Below are positions 30,361 through 39,141 of a stretch of DNA of 64,000 nucleotides, in pieces. Within the stretch, counting starts at the first letter, position 1, and each line of letters begins with the position of its first letter. This stretch comes from DATGPD01 sp041398565. Its GTDB lineage: Bacteria; Planctomycetota; UBA1135; UBA2386. The DNA lies in contig JAWKUN010000004.1 in assembly GCA_041398565.1 (NCBI GenBank), positions 248,001 through 312,000 of the forward strand, written 5' to 3'. A model generated the notes under the pieces. It searched no databases. It was not told where the DNA came from and saw nothing but the letters and a program-made list of their open reading frames with translations. Position numbers and translations under genes: made by a program.

Positions 30361-31533
30361 GTGGCAAGTCCCGCTTCGCGCGCCCGCCGCGCCACTTCTC
30401 GTCCGCGTCGCCCGTCTGGCCGCGGCACCACCAGTTCCGGCCCCTTGGTCATCGGCGGCGGCGTCGCCGCAGTGATCGTCGCCATCATCGTCGCCACCAG
30501 CAGCAAGGAGCCGCCCGCGCCGGTCGCCGCACCGCCGAAGGCGGAGCCCAACGTCGGCTGGAACAATGAGCGCGTGCAGGCCGTGGCCAAGTGGCTGCAG
30601 ATGGTCGCCAAGGGTGACCGCATCGACCTGGCGACGTCGACCGATCTCGACGCGTTCCAGCGCCGCTTCGAACTCGGCGAGAACCGGCTGGTGAGCACCA
30701 TGTCCGGGGACGAACGCACGACGCTCAAGGACGAGATCCTCGACGCGCTGCTCGGCCGCGAAGACACCAAGCTCCTGCGCGAGTTCGAGCCGTTCAACGG
30801 GCGCCTGGTCGACGCGTCGATGGCCAGCGCCGGCGCCGGACGCGTTTCTGTGGAGCTGCAGGCAGGCGCGGCCGTGCGCGACCGCTACCTCTCCGAGGCC
30901 GTCGCCGAAGTGTCCTTCACCACCCGCGACGGCCGCTACCTGGTGGACGGCTTCACCGTCACCTCTCCGCCCCGCGAGAAGGTCGAGCGCAAACCGAAGC
31001 CGCGCACCAGGCACGACACCATCGCCAAACCCGAGGCAAAGAAGGTCGAGCGCGGTGGCAAGACCGTGACGGTGTTCGAGGCCGAGATCGTGCCGCTCGA
31101 CCACCTTGCCGACACGCCGCCCGAGCTGCGCACCGAGATCGACCGGCTGGTGGGCGAACTGGTCCGCACCGACCTCGTGCCGCGCGAGCGCTCGAAGGTG
31201 AAGGCGCGCTTGCGCGAGATCGGCAAACCGGCCGTGCCAAGGCTCCTGACCCGCTTCAACGACATCAAGGCAGACTCCGCGGACGGCATCATCCAGCTGA
31301 CCCAGCTCGACGCCCTCCTGCGCGACATGTCCGGCCAAGCGTTCGGCTTCTCGCCGGCACAGCAGACGGTTTTGGCCGGTGCCAAGGAGAACGAGGAGGC
31401 ACGCGCCTCGGCCCTCAAGCAGTGGTACGGATGGTGGTACTATTACCACGACAAGCCCCTCGACATCGCCTTCGACAAGGAGGAGGACCTCTCCCTCAAG
31501 CCGAAACCCCCGGGCGACGGCGAGAAGAAGTGA
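30361..31533 (+). CDS. Membrane protein with C-terminal HEAT-like domain (paralogue of the next gene)
   Basis: From the GTG at 30361 this is 390 residues. A basic N-terminus (ASPASRARRATSRPRRPSGR) precedes one membrane helix (GPLVIGGGVAAVIVAIIVATS). Residues ~65-205 form an unassigned alpha/beta domain (RVQAVAKWLQMVAKGDRIDL, later YLVDGFTVTSPP). The last ~150 residues are helical: RSKVKARLREIGKPAVPRLL, MSGQAFGFSP, then the ending ALKQWYGWWYYYH. That ending and the IGxPA segment recur in the downstream protein (31556-32704). The start is uncertain: ATGs at 30067 and 30121 are in frame, but the region between is Arg-rich without protein character. Function unknown. Confidence 0.7.
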   Translation: MASPASRARRATSRPRRPSGRGTTSSGPLVIGGGVAAVIVAIIVATSSKEPPAPVAAPPKAEPNVGWNNERVQAVAKWLQMVAKGDRIDLATSTDLDAFQRRFELGENRLVSTMSGDERTTLKDEILDALLGREDTKLLREFEPFNGRLVDASMASAGAGRVSVELQAGAAVRDRYLSEAVAEVSFTTRDGRYLVDGFTVTSPPREKVERKPKPRTRHDTIAKPEAKKVERGGKTVTVFEAEIVPLDHLADTPPELRTEIDRLVGELVRTDLVPRERSKVKARLREIGKPAVPRLLTRFNDIKADSADGIIQLTQLDALLRDMSGQAFGFSPAQQTVLAGAKENEEARASALKQWYGWWYYYHDKPLDIAFDKEEDLSLKPKPPGDGEKK

Positions 31534-31555
31534 CTCCGACCCCGAGCACACGCAC

Positions 31556-32704
31556 ATGACCGCAGCGCCCGTCACCATCGTTTGCGCCAACTGTGGCGCC
31601 AAGTACAAGCTCCCGGCTGACTTCAAGGCCGCGTCCGCGAAGTGCAAGGGCTGCGGCGCAGTCATCGACGTCGCCGGACAGCTGCGCTCTGCCGCCGCCC
31701 CGGCCGCACGCGCGGCCTCGCGTGCGCCCGCGCGCGCTGCGTCGAGCCCTGTCGCCAAGAAGGACTCGGCCGCCAAGAAGGTCGAGCGCGCGAGCGCCAC
31801 CCGCGGGCGCGCGAGCAGCGGCGGCAGTCGGCGCAGCCGTGGCAGCGACGGTGACTCGGCACCCGCCGGTCGGCGCGGCAAGGCCGAGCCGACCAAGAGC
31901 GGCGGCAACAAGGTCATCCTGCTCGGCAGCCTGGTCGCCATCGTCGCGCTGGGGGTCGTCGGCTACTTCGTGATCTTCCGCAAGGACCCGGCTCCCTCGC
32001 CCACCGAGACGGCCGGGGCCGTGGACGCTGCCGCCAAGGACGCCGTCATGACGAAGTCGGACGCGGGCGACAACGGCAAGGCCGAGGCAGACGCCGCCGC
32101 GGCACTCGAGGAGAAGGCCAATGCGGGTGGCGCGACCGAGGGTGCTCCGCCGGAGGGCGCAGACGGCGGCAAGAAGACCGACACCAAGGACGAGCCCGCC
32201 AAGAAGGTCGAGCCGACCAAGGGCGAGAAGGCGCCGCTGACGGCTGCCGACGTGTTCGATCCGAGCACGCTCGAACCGCTGCAGTACCCCGACTACGCCG
32301 ACGAGGAGCTGCGCAAGGAGATCGACTCGCTGTGCGCCGACCTCCGCAACGGCGGCCGCGCCGGCATCAACGCCAAGAGGCGCCTCGAAGAGATCGGTCA
32401 CCCGGCGATCGTCGGCGTGGTGAACCTGTACCAGAAGATCGACTTCAAGGATCCGAACCAGGCGATGTTCGCCTTCGAGGTCAACAAGTTCCTCACCAAC
32501 GCCTTCGGCGCCGGCCTGATCGGCCCAGACTTCCGGCCGACCCAGGCCGGCGAGCCGATCCCGATGGAGACTGCCGACTGGAACGGCAAGACGGTCAAGT
32601 CGTGGCAGCGCTTCTGGGAGAAGAACTCGGACAAGGACGCCTGGGAGCAGTTCGTCAAGAACCGCAAGGAAGGCAAGAAGCCGGACGCCGGCGACGGCAA
32701 GTGA
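31556..32704 (+). CDS. Zinc-ribbon membrane protein with C-terminal HEAT-like domain
   Basis: This 382-residue protein starts at ATG 31556, 22 bases after the previous stop. Residues 9-35 form a zinc ribbon (VCANCGAKYKLP, then SAKCKGCGAVI), like the 'zinc-ribbon N-terminal' domains of MJ0042 type. A basic low-complexity linker leads to one membrane helix (VILLGSLVAIVALGVVGYFVIF, ~residues 121-142). An acidic Ala/Lys-rich spacer (~145-230) follows. The final domain (~240-382) has ELRKEIDSLCADLRNGGRAG, AKRRLEEIGHPAIVGVVNLY and the ending TVKSWQRFWEKNSDKD. It is cotranscribed with its paralogue. The cytoplasmic ribbon with an exported solenoid suggests a scaffold, but no function is known. Confidence 0.8.
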   Translation: MTAAPVTIVCANCGAKYKLPADFKAASAKCKGCGAVIDVAGQLRSAAAPAARAASRAPARAASSPVAKKDSAAKKVERASATRGRASSGGSRRSRGSDGDSAPAGRRGKAEPTKSGGNKVILLGSLVAIVALGVVGYFVIFRKDPAPSPTETAGAVDAAAKDAVMTKSDAGDNGKAEADAAAALEEKANAGGATEGAPPEGADGGKKTDTKDEPAKKVEPTKGEKAPLTAADVFDPSTLEPLQYPDYADEELRKEIDSLCADLRNGGRAGINAKRRLEEIGHPAIVGVVNLYQKIDFKDPNQAMFAFEVNKFLTNAFGAGLIGPDFRPTQAGEPIPMETADWNGKTVKSWQRFWEKNSDKDAWEQFVKNRKEGKKPDAGDGK

Positions 32705-32785
32705 CGGCGCGGTCGGCACACCGAGGCCGTCCACGCTCCGATCGCTCGTGCAGGACGCGCCGCCGCTGCGCTACTGCGCCCTGCT

Positions 32786-32867
32786 GAGCAGGCCCTGCTG
32801 AGTTGGCTGCTGAGCTGGCCCTGTCGAGCTGGCCCTGTCGAGCTGGCCCTGTCGAGCTGGCCCCGTT
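32786..32867. repeat. Tandem repeat, 14-base unit
   Basis: The unit GAGCTGGCCCTGTC occurs three times exactly at 32812-32825, 32826-32839 and 32840-32853. A fourth copy with two changes lies at 32854-32867. Two degenerate copies precede them from 32786. The GAGCTG that would begin the next unit is the 5' arm of the adjoining hairpin at 32865-32899, so array and hairpin share sequence. Confidence 0.9.
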
Positions 32868-32899
32868 GAGCTGCGCCGCGAAGCGGCGTCAGCTCCAAC
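32865..32899. repeat. Bulged hairpin element, copy 1
   Basis: The 35 bases fold into a stem with inner helix CGCCGC/GCGGCG around a GAA loop, a helix AGCTG/CAGCT, one unpaired C on the 3' arm, and an outer GTT/AAC type pairing. The same core and the same single-base bulge occur at 32931-32969 and 56799-56841, with different outer sequences that still pair. All three lie downstream of gene ends, so a terminator or mRNA 3'-end stabiliser is likely. Confidence 0.75.
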
Positions 32900-32930
32900 G
32901 CCAACGCCCCTCCCCCTTCCGCACCAGCGC

Positions 32931-32969
32931 CTGATGAGCTGCGCCGCAACGCGGCGCCAGCTCCATCAG
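32931..32969. repeat. Bulged hairpin element, copy 2
   Basis: These 39 bases have the inner helix CGCCGC/GCGGCG with an AAC loop, the conserved AGCTG/CAGCT helix, the single unpaired C, and an outer CTGAT/ATCAG pairing. It lies 31 bases from copy 1 in the convergent 3' region of the zinc-ribbon gene and ggt. Confidence 0.75.
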
Positions 32970-33004
32970 GCGACCCACCCCGCCCCCCTTCGCCACCCCC
33001 CAAC

Positions 33005-34711
33005 CTAGTAGGCGACGGCGGAGCCGCTGCTGCGCGGATCGGCGACGCCGGTCCGCAGCCCATTGCCATCGACTGCGATGGCCTGGCATTGCCCGATGCT
33101 GCGCGGTCGCGCAGCGAAACGATGGCCCATACCGTCGAGGCGCGCGCGCACGTCGGGCACCAGGGAGTTCCATTCCCACTGCAGCGACGCGGGCCGCCAT
33201 TGATGGTGGATCCGTGGGGCGCGCACGGCTTGGTCGAGAGGCATGCCGTGGTCGACGACGTTCAGCAACACCTGCAGCACGGTGTTGATGATCCGTCCCC
33301 CGCCGGGGCTGCCGAGAACCAAGCGCAGCTTGCCGTCCTTGCACACGATCGCCGGGGTCATCGACGACAGTGGCCGCTTGCCGGCACCGATGGCGTTGGC
33401 GGCGCCGCCGATCAATCCGAACTGGTTGGGAACTCCCGGCTGCGCCGCGAAGTCGTCCATTTCGTTGTTCAGGAGGAACCCGGCGCCGTCGACCACCAGA
33501 CCACAACCGAAGGTCGAGTTGATGGTCGTCGTGCACGACACGGCGTTGCCGGCCGCGTCGACCACGGAGAAATGCGTGGTGTGCTCGCCTTCCTTCGCTC
33601 CCGGTGGCCGACCCGGCGCCACCTCCGTGGCGGCGTCCGTGCGCAACGACCGGCGCAGTTCGTCGGCGTAGCCCTTGCTGACTAAGCCTTCGACCGGCAC
33701 CGGCACGTGGTCGGCGTCGCCGAGCCAGCGCGCGCGGTCGGCATAGGCGCGCTTCATCGCCTCGATCATCAGGTGCACCGTGGTCGACCCACCGAACCCC
33801 GACCCGCCGAGGTCGTAGGGCTCGAGGATGTTCAGCATCTGTAGAAGTGCCACGCCGCCGGAGGAGGGCGGAGGCATGCAGATCACCTCGTGGCCGCGGT
33901 AGGTGCCGCGCAGAGCGGTGCGCTCCTTGGCCGCGTAGCCAGCCAGGTCTTCGTTGGTGATGTAGCCGCCGTCGCGCTGCATCTGCGCCGTCACCAGCGC
34001 CGCCGTGCGGCCGCGGTAGAACCCGTCGAACCCGGCCTCGGCGTAGCGTTCGAGCGTGGCCGCCAGATCCGCCTGAACCAACCGCTCGCCGGCCCGCAGG
34101 GGCCGATCCTCGACGAAGAACACGCGGCGCGTCGATGCGAAGCGACCGAGCAGTTGGCGTTCCTCTGCCAGCGCCGCGGCGAGAAAGCAGTCGACCTCGA
34201 ACCCGTCGCGTGCCAGCTCGATTGCCGGCCGCGCCAGCTCGTTCAGCGTGCGCGTGCCGTGCAGCCGCAAAGCCGTCACCAGGCCCGCCGGGCTGCCGGG
34301 AACCGCGGCCGCCGTGGCGCCGACGAGGCTGCGCTCCGGATCCACCGTTCCATCCGGCCGCAGGTACAGGTCGCGGTGCGCGACCGCCGGCGCGACCTCG
34401 CGGAAGTCGATGGCGGACGTGGAGCCGTCGGCCATGCGCACGAGCATGAACCCGCCCCCGCCGAGGTTGCCTGCTTGCGGGTGGGTCACAGCGAGGGCCA
34501 GGAAGGTCGCCACCGCGGCGTCGACGGCGTTGCCACCCGACCGCAGGACCTGGAGGCCGATCCGAGAAGCCCGGGGGTCGACGCTCACGACGACGCCATG
34601 CTCACCCCAAGCGCGCTGGTCGTTGGCAACGGGCGCCCCGAACGAGGACAGCGCGACGACGCCAGCGCCGAGCAGCCATCCTGCCGACCGGGCCCGGCCC
34701 GCCGCGATCAC
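33005..34711 (-). CDS. ggt: Gamma-glutamyltransferase / glutathione hydrolase
   Basis: This 568-residue enzyme of the N-terminal nucleophile family hydrolyses glutathione or transfers its gamma-glutamyl group. A hydrophobic N-terminus (WLLGAGVVALSSFGAPVA) suggests export. The large-subunit part shows GGNAVDAAVA and GNLGGGGFM. Autoprocessing should occur before Thr378 in EGEHTTHFSVVD, giving the small subunit with its catalytic threonine. Substrate motifs NNEMDDF and LGSPGGGRIINTV are present. The GTG at 34711 overlaps the stop of the NIL-domain gene as GTGA. Length agrees with the family. Confidence 0.95.
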   Translation of the reverse strand: MIAAGRARSAGWLLGAGVVALSSFGAPVANDQRAWGEHGVVVSVDPRASRIGLQVLRSGGNAVDAAVATFLALAVTHPQAGNLGGGGFMLVRMADGSTSAIDFREVAPAVAHRDLYLRPDGTVDPERSLVGATAAAVPGSPAGLVTALRLHGTRTLNELARPAIELARDGFEVDCFLAAALAEERQLLGRFASTRRVFFVEDRPLRAGERLVQADLAATLERYAEAGFDGFYRGRTAALVTAQMQRDGGYITNEDLAGYAAKERTALRGTYRGHEVICMPPPSSGGVALLQMLNILEPYDLGGSGFGGSTTVHLMIEAMKRAYADRARWLGDADHVPVPVEGLVSKGYADELRRSLRTDAATEVAPGRPPGAKEGEHTTHFSVVDAAGNAVSCTTTINSTFGCGLVVDGAGFLLNNEMDDFAAQPGVPNQFGLIGGAANAIGAGKRPLSSMTPAIVCKDGKLRLVLGSPGGGRIINTVLQVLLNVVDHGMPLDQAVRAPRIHHQWRPASLQWEWNSLVPDVRARLDGMGHRFAARPRSIGQCQAIAVDGNGLRTGVADPRSSGSAVAY

Positions 34712-34959
34712 AACGGAACCTCGCCCGTCGGCGTGTCCTCGATGACGCTGATCTTGCGCGTCCGCAAGTAGTCGAGCACCCTCTCGATACCTACGGGCTC
34801 GCCGTGCAGTTCCAGCGCGACGAAGCCTCCTTCGGCGGTGACGGAGGCACCACGGATGTTGATCTCGACGTCCTCGAAGGTACGGCTGAGGCGGTAGAGG
34901 AGAGGCTCCTTGACCTGCTCCTGGTCGAATTCGAAGTGGATGTAGCGCTTGGTCTTCAC
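34708..34959 (-). CDS. Stand-alone NIL-domain protein
   Basis: This 83-residue protein consists of one NIL domain, the ferredoxin-like unit found at the C-terminus of methionine ABC transporter ATPases and in ferredoxin fusions. It shows KRYIHFEFDQEQVKEPLLYR, then an alternating strand pattern EDVEINIRGASVTAEGGFVALE, and ends in ERVLDYLRTRKISVIED. Such domains often bind sulfur amino acids or metals. I start at GTG 34959; the open frame extends 15 codons further upstream without similarity. Coupling to ggt (GTGA overlap) fits a role near cysteine or glutathione metabolism, but this is inference. Confidence 0.8.
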   Translation of the reverse strand: MKTKRYIHFEFDQEQVKEPLLYRLSRTFEDVEINIRGASVTAEGGFVALELHGEPVGIERVLDYLRTRKISVIEDTPTGEVPL

Positions 34960-35099
34960 GAAACGGGTCGGCCTCGGAGGGGAACGGGACGATCGGCTCC
35001 GCACTGTAGACGGAGTGGCGGAAGATAGCGACGGGTGCAGCGCGCCCGACTCCTTGCCCCTTGATCCTTCTCCGCGCTTTCCCTACGGTCCCCGCCCTC

Positions 35100-35173
35100 G
35101 GTGGTGTAGCCAAGTGGTTAGGCAACGGATTGCAAATCCGTCTACGGCGGTTCGATTCCGCCCACCACCTCCA
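35100..35173 (+). tRNA. tRNA-Cys (GCA)
   Basis: A 74-base tRNA folds with the acceptor stem GGTGGTG/CACCACC, the D arm GCCAAGTGGTTAGGC, the anticodon stem ACGGA/TCCGT with loop TTGCAAA, and the T arm GGCGG-TTCGATT-CCGCC. The anticodon GCA is at 35132-35134. The discriminator is U, an identity base for cysteinyl-tRNA synthetase, and CCA is encoded (35171-35173). It stands alone between the NIL-domain gene and a small membrane protein gene. Confidence 0.97.
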
Positions 35174-35439
35174 CCTCGGCGAAGGGCGACCGGACCTGGC
35201 GACGAAGCGCCCTGATGGAAGTGCGGCGAGGTGGCGCCCGATGGCAAGTCGCGCCCGATGACAGGTCGTCCGGACCGGCCCGCTCCGATGCGAAGGGGCG
35301 AAGTGGCCGCCCTTTGCCGGCGCCAGAACGGAAGCCGATGGTAAGGGAACCGATCACCGGCCCTCGGCGCGAGGGTCCGGGCGAGCTGTTTCGCCTCGCA
35401 CCGGGACGCTTCCGCGCCGAGAGAGCGGCGCGCGCGGTC

Positions 35440-35445
35440 TATACT
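35440..35445 (+). promoter_or_regulatory. Candidate -10 box of the small membrane protein gene
   Basis: TATACT ends 18 bases before the GTG at 35464. No -35 is evident 16-18 bases upstream. It supports the short form of the protein. Confidence 0.3.
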
Positions 35446-35463
35446 CCTCCGCCCGCTCGTCCT

Positions 35464-35685
35464 GTGGCTCGCGTTCTCTCCTGGATCGTCTTCGCGCTGC
35501 TGATGGCAGTGATCCTGCCGGCGTCCTTCGCCGTCGTCGTCCTGCTGTACCTGCCGTGGGTCTGTCTGCGCGCGCTGTACCTCATGGTGGCGGGCAAGGC
35601 CAAGCCACGCTTCCTGCAGTCGGAGGAGGAACGGGCTCGTTTCGACCAGCCGCCTCAGGCGCGCGAAGGCCCTGTGCCCTTCTGA
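35464..35685 (+). CDS. Small two-helix membrane protein
   Basis: From the GTG at 35464 this is 73 residues. The first half is very hydrophobic (VLSWIVFALLMAVILPASFAV, then LLYLPWVCLRALYLMV) and should span the membrane twice. The polar C-terminus contains AKPRFLQSEEERARF. I do not recognise a family. An ATG at 35338 is in frame and would add 42 Arg/Pro-rich residues; I prefer the short form because a TATACT box lies between the two starts. It is convergent with mrfB. Confidence 0.55.
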   Translation: MARVLSWIVFALLMAVILPASFAVVVLLYLPWVCLRALYLMVAGKAKPRFLQSEEERARFDQPPQAREGPVPF

Positions 35686-35690
35686 CAGCC

Positions 35691-35703
35691 GGCCCTTCGG
35701 GCT
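35691..35703 (+). terminator. Short hairpin after the small membrane protein gene
   Basis: GCCC (35692-35695) and GGGC (35699-35702) pair around a TTC loop 6 bases after the stop at 35685. No T-run follows. It is short and may be chance. Confidence 0.25.
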
Positions 35704-35802
35704 CCCCGCGCCCGCACGGCGACGCCGCGACCACCGGTCCTCCGCATCCGGCAGAAGAACCGATGCCAGCCCCTCGCGACAAGGGCTCGACGACCGCGCC
35801 GG

Positions 35803-36660
35803 TCACGCCCGCGCCAGCGCTCCCAAGAGGGTGACCAGGGACAGCACGTCGAGACGGTTGTGCTCGAAAACGCGGTCGACAGGACCCGTCGCATCGTCGA
35901 TCCACGACAACCACGCCGCCGGGGCCTCGGCCCCCGGCAGGTCGTCGCTGCGGTGGACGCCGAGGATGCTCTGTTCGACGGTACGCAGACGCGTGTCCGG
36001 CAGCCGATCCCGCCACACCCGACGCGCCAGGTGGTACAGGTCCAGGTGCGGCATCCTGACGATGTCGGTCACGATCCGGTGCATGGCCATGCGTGACGCC
36101 AGGCGATGGCGGTCGAAGCTCTTGCCGACGAAGGTCACCAGGTGCGGCCGCGCGGCGACGTGCTCGGCCACGCGCAGCAACGCCGCCTCTTCCTCGGCGA
36201 AGGCGCGCAGGAAGATCTGCTCCAGCACCAGATCGTCGCCGTCGAACCAGGCGACGCCGCACAGGAACACGATCGTGCCGGCTCCCCCCGACAGACCGGT
36301 CGTCTCGGTGTCCAGGAACAGGCAGCGGTCGACTTCGAGGTGCGCAGCCGTCGGGTCCTTGGCCAGGATCGCCAAACGCTCTCGATCCAGTGTGCGTGCG
36401 GATGCCAGGAGGTGATCGCCGTGGGCGATCGCCAGCGGGTAGCGGAGACGCCGCACGAAGCAACGTCCGCCGGCGTTCTCCAGGTCTTCGCCCACCGGCA
36501 GCGCCACCTTGGTCTTGGGTGGGGCGCGGCGCAGGAGACGCCGGCGCAAGAACTCCGCCGCCGGCGACGGGCCGAGCCGGTCCTGCAGCGGGCTCGCCGG
36601 CTCGCTCGCGGCCTCGTTCACCTTGAATCGGCGCCGCAGCTTGTCGGAGAACTCGGTCAC
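35803..36660 (-). CDS. mrfB: DEDD-type 3'-5' exonuclease, MrfB/YprB family
   Basis: This 285-residue protein contains an RNase-H-like exonuclease domain of the YprB family. Metal-binding residues are visible: Asp117 and Glu119 in FLDTETTGLSGGAGT, Asp183 in GKSFDRHRL, and His267/Asp271 in EHNRLDVLSL. Residues 1-100 form a Pro/Arg-rich N-terminal region. The GTG at 36660 overlaps the stop of the helicase gene (GTGA). In Bacillus subtilis the same pair, MrfA (YprA) and MrfB (YprB), repairs mitomycin C lesions independently of UvrABC. Coupling of the two genes here supports the same role. Confidence 0.87.
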   Translation of the reverse strand: MTEFSDKLRRRFKVNEAASEPASPLQDRLGPSPAAEFLRRRLLRRAPPKTKVALPVGEDLENAGGRCFVRRLRYPLAIAHGDHLLASARTLDRERLAILAKDPTAAHLEVDRCLFLDTETTGLSGGAGTIVFLCGVAWFDGDDLVLEQIFLRAFAEEEAALLRVAEHVAARPHLVTFVGKSFDRHRLASRMAMHRIVTDIVRMPHLDLYHLARRVWRDRLPDTRLRTVEQSILGVHRSDDLPGAEAPAAWLSWIDDATGPVDRVFEHNRLDVLSLVTLLGALARA

Positions 36661-38966
36661 CGCTCCTCGCTCGCGACGTGCGCACCATCGCCGACGTCGG
36701 CCAGCATGCCGCGCAGCAACTGCTCGACCTTCCCCTTGCCGAGCCGCCCCTGGTCGACGCTCGGCCCGATGCACGACGGGCAGCCCATCCGACACACGCA
36801 GCGCGCCAACACCCCCAGTGCGGCCTCGAGCACCGCGCGGTGCACCGAGAAGATGCGCTCCGACAACCCGACGCCGTCGGGGATCTGATCGTAGATGGTG
36901 ATCGTCGGCGCTTCGAAGTGAGCGTTCTTGCGCTCTCCCATGACGCGCACGTCGCCCGGATCGACGCGCACGAACAAGGGCACCAGCCCCTGGATGAGCT
37001 CGGCGATGCCGCGCAGGGCGCCGGCCTCCGACCCCTTGTCGAGCCCGACGGCCGCCGCCAACTCCTCACCGACCACCAGCATGCACGCCTCGGTCTCGAA
37101 CTCCTCCGGCGGTAGGTGGATCTCGCCGATCCCGACGTTCTCGCGGGTGTAGAAGCGGATCTTCTTGAACGCCTTGGCCAGGGTCGACACGTGCACTTCG
37201 CCGCGGTGAGCGATGTAGCCGGGGAAGGTCTGCGCCTCGTCGAGATGCATGACCCGCACCTCGGTCTCGGTCTCGGCGTCGGTGTAGTAGTCGGCCTCGA
37301 CCTTCCTCACCCAGGCGCGCCGGTTTTCGAAGTCGAATTCCTCGACCACGTACTGCTCGCCCTGGTGTCCGTAGATCGCCCCCTCGTACACCTCGGTGAT
37401 GGCACCGGGCCGGTCGACTTCGCCCAGCACGCGCCGCGTCTCTCGCTCCTGGATCACCACGTTGTCCATGTCGGCGGCGTTCAGAGAGATGCCGTCGGCC
37501 GGGTAGGTCTGTGCCGCGTAGTGGTAGCGGTCCTTCTCGCGCTTGACCACACGCAGATCATCGGCCAGGAAGTCCAGGATCTCGTCGACGTGCGGGGCCT
37601 CGCCGAATCCGCCGCCCCGGTCGAACGGCACTTCGAACACGCTGCACTTGAGATGGTTGGTGAGGATGATCGGGTTGTCGGGATCGATCGCCACCGCTTC
37701 GCGCGGCTGGTCGAAGAGGTAGCCCGGATTGCCGAGCAGGTACTGGTCCATGGCGAACGAGCGCGCCACGAACAGCACCAGACTCTCCTGAGTGCGCCGC
37801 CCGACTCGCCCAGCGCGCTGGAACGTGCTCGACACCGTGCCCGGGTAGCCGACCAGCACGCAGACGTCGAGGCTGCCGATGTCGACGCCCAGCTCCAGCG
37901 CGCTGGTCGACACGACCGTCTTGATGGCGCCGCTGCGCAGGCCCTGCTCGATCTGCCGGCGCAGCTCGGGCAGGTAGCCGCCGCGGTAGCCGGCTAGCCG
38001 AGCCTGGGCCACGTTCAGGCGCGCGGCCTCGTCGCGCAGGTACTTCAACAGTACCTCGAGGGTGTTGCGGGTGCGGGTGAAGAAGATCGACTGCAGGTCG
38101 CTCTGCAGCAGCGTGCTGCCGAGCTGGCGCGCCGCCTCGATCGCCGGCAGGCGCAGGCCTGACAGCGGCGAGACCAGCTTGGGATTCAAGAAGACGTAGT
38201 GCTTGCGCCCGCGTGCACTACCGTCCTCGTCGACGACGACGACATCCCGCTCCAACAGGCGCCGCGCGTGCTCGCCCGGGTTGCTGATCGTGGCGCTGGC
38301 AGCGCAGAACACCGGGCGACTGCCGTAGTGCGCGCACACGCGTCCGAGGCGCCGGAGCACGTTGGCAACGTGCGAACCGTACACCCCCGACAAGGTGTGC
38401 ACTTCGTCGACGACGACGAAGCGCAACGCGCTGAACAAGCCGTGCCACTTCGGGTGGTTGGGCAGGATCCCGGTGTGCAGCATGTGCGGGTTGGTCAGCA
38501 CCAGGTCGCCGCTCTCGCGCAGCGCGCGCCGTGTCGCCGGCGGCGTGTCGCCGTCGTAGACCGCCACCACGAGGTCGCCGCGACCGCTGCCCAGGAGCAG
38601 GCGCTCGAGCTCGGCCATCTGGTCGCGCGCCAGAGCCTTGGTCGGGAACAGGTAGAGCGCACGGGCGTCGGCCCCCTCCAAGAGGCGCGACAGCACCGGC
38701 AGGTTGTAGCACAGCGACTTTCCCGATGCGGTCGGGGTGGCCACGACGACGTCGCGGCCGGCGTGCAGGGCCGTCGCCGCAGCGTGCTGGTGGCTGTAGA
38801 GGGACAGGATGCCTCTCGCCTCCAACGCGCTGCGCAGGCCACCGTGCACCCACTCGGGGTAGTCGCGAGTCTGCGCCGGCCGCGCCTCGGCGGTGAACGT
38901 CGCGCCGATCTCGACCGGCAGGTCGGGATGCGTGTGCAGTGCGTTCAGGACCGGTGCGACCACCAT
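36657..38966 (-). CDS. mrfA: DEAD/DEAH-box helicase with DUF1998, MrfA/YprA family
   Basis: This 769-residue superfamily 2 helicase matches MrfA (YprA), a 3'-5' DNA helicase for repair of mitomycin adducts. The Q-motif region SLYSHQHAAATALHAG precedes Walker A ATPTASGKSL with Lys83, motif II VVDEVH at 185-190, motif III CAASATI, and motifs V-VI ALELGVDIGSLD and QRAGRVGRR. The C-terminal DUF1998 domain contains four cysteines in CVCRMGCPSC, which may bind an Fe-S cluster or zinc. ATG 38966 is used; GGAGG lies 3 bases before it and 6 bases before a GTG one codon later, which may be the true start. mrfB overlaps its stop. Confidence 0.93.
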   Translation of the reverse strand: MVVAPVLNALHTHPDLPVEIGATFTAEARPAQTRDYPEWVHGGLRSALEARGILSLYSHQHAAATALHAGRDVVVATPTASGKSLCYNLPVLSRLLEGADARALYLFPTKALARDQMAELERLLLGSGRGDLVVAVYDGDTPPATRRALRESGDLVLTNPHMLHTGILPNHPKWHGLFSALRFVVVDEVHTLSGVYGSHVANVLRRLGRVCAHYGSRPVFCAASATISNPGEHARRLLERDVVVVDEDGSARGRKHYVFLNPKLVSPLSGLRLPAIEAARQLGSTLLQSDLQSIFFTRTRNTLEVLLKYLRDEAARLNVAQARLAGYRGGYLPELRRQIEQGLRSGAIKTVVSTSALELGVDIGSLDVCVLVGYPGTVSSTFQRAGRVGRRTQESLVLFVARSFAMDQYLLGNPGYLFDQPREAVAIDPDNPIILTNHLKCSVFEVPFDRGGGFGEAPHVDEILDFLADDLRVVKREKDRYHYAAQTYPADGISLNAADMDNVVIQERETRRVLGEVDRPGAITEVYEGAIYGHQGEQYVVEEFDFENRRAWVRKVEADYYTDAETETEVRVMHLDEAQTFPGYIAHRGEVHVSTLAKAFKKIRFYTRENVGIGEIHLPPEEFETEACMLVVGEELAAAVGLDKGSEAGALRGIAELIQGLVPLFVRVDPGDVRVMGERKNAHFEAPTITIYDQIPDGVGLSERIFSVHRAVLEAALGVLARCVCRMGCPSCIGPSVDQGRLGKGKVEQLLRGMLADVGDGAHVASEER

Positions 38967-39141
38967 CCGCCTCCCACGTAGGATCCACCGGGGCGCGCGC
39001 GCGCCCGCACGATTCGATTCACACCGCCCATGGCGCGCATCATGGCGACCGCACCGGGCACAGGGAAGCGCGCGGCTCCCCCGTCCGCGGAATCCTGCCG
39101 CGCCTGGTGGGATTCGGTAGGCTGCCGCGTAGACCAGCCCC

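Larger units (their letters stand above)
32705..33004. other. 300-base convergent intergenic region with repeats and hairpins
   Basis: The gap between the convergent gene ends at 32704 and 33005 holds no gene. It carries a 14-base tandem repeat (32786-32867) followed by two copies of a bulged hairpin (32865-32899 and 32931-32969). The rest is C-rich sequence without visible signals. Confidence 0.7.

Noticed and set aside
32786..32969. Possible CRISPR array
   Set aside because: The 14-base units are directly adjacent with no spacers, and the other signal is a hairpin. No cas genes are present.
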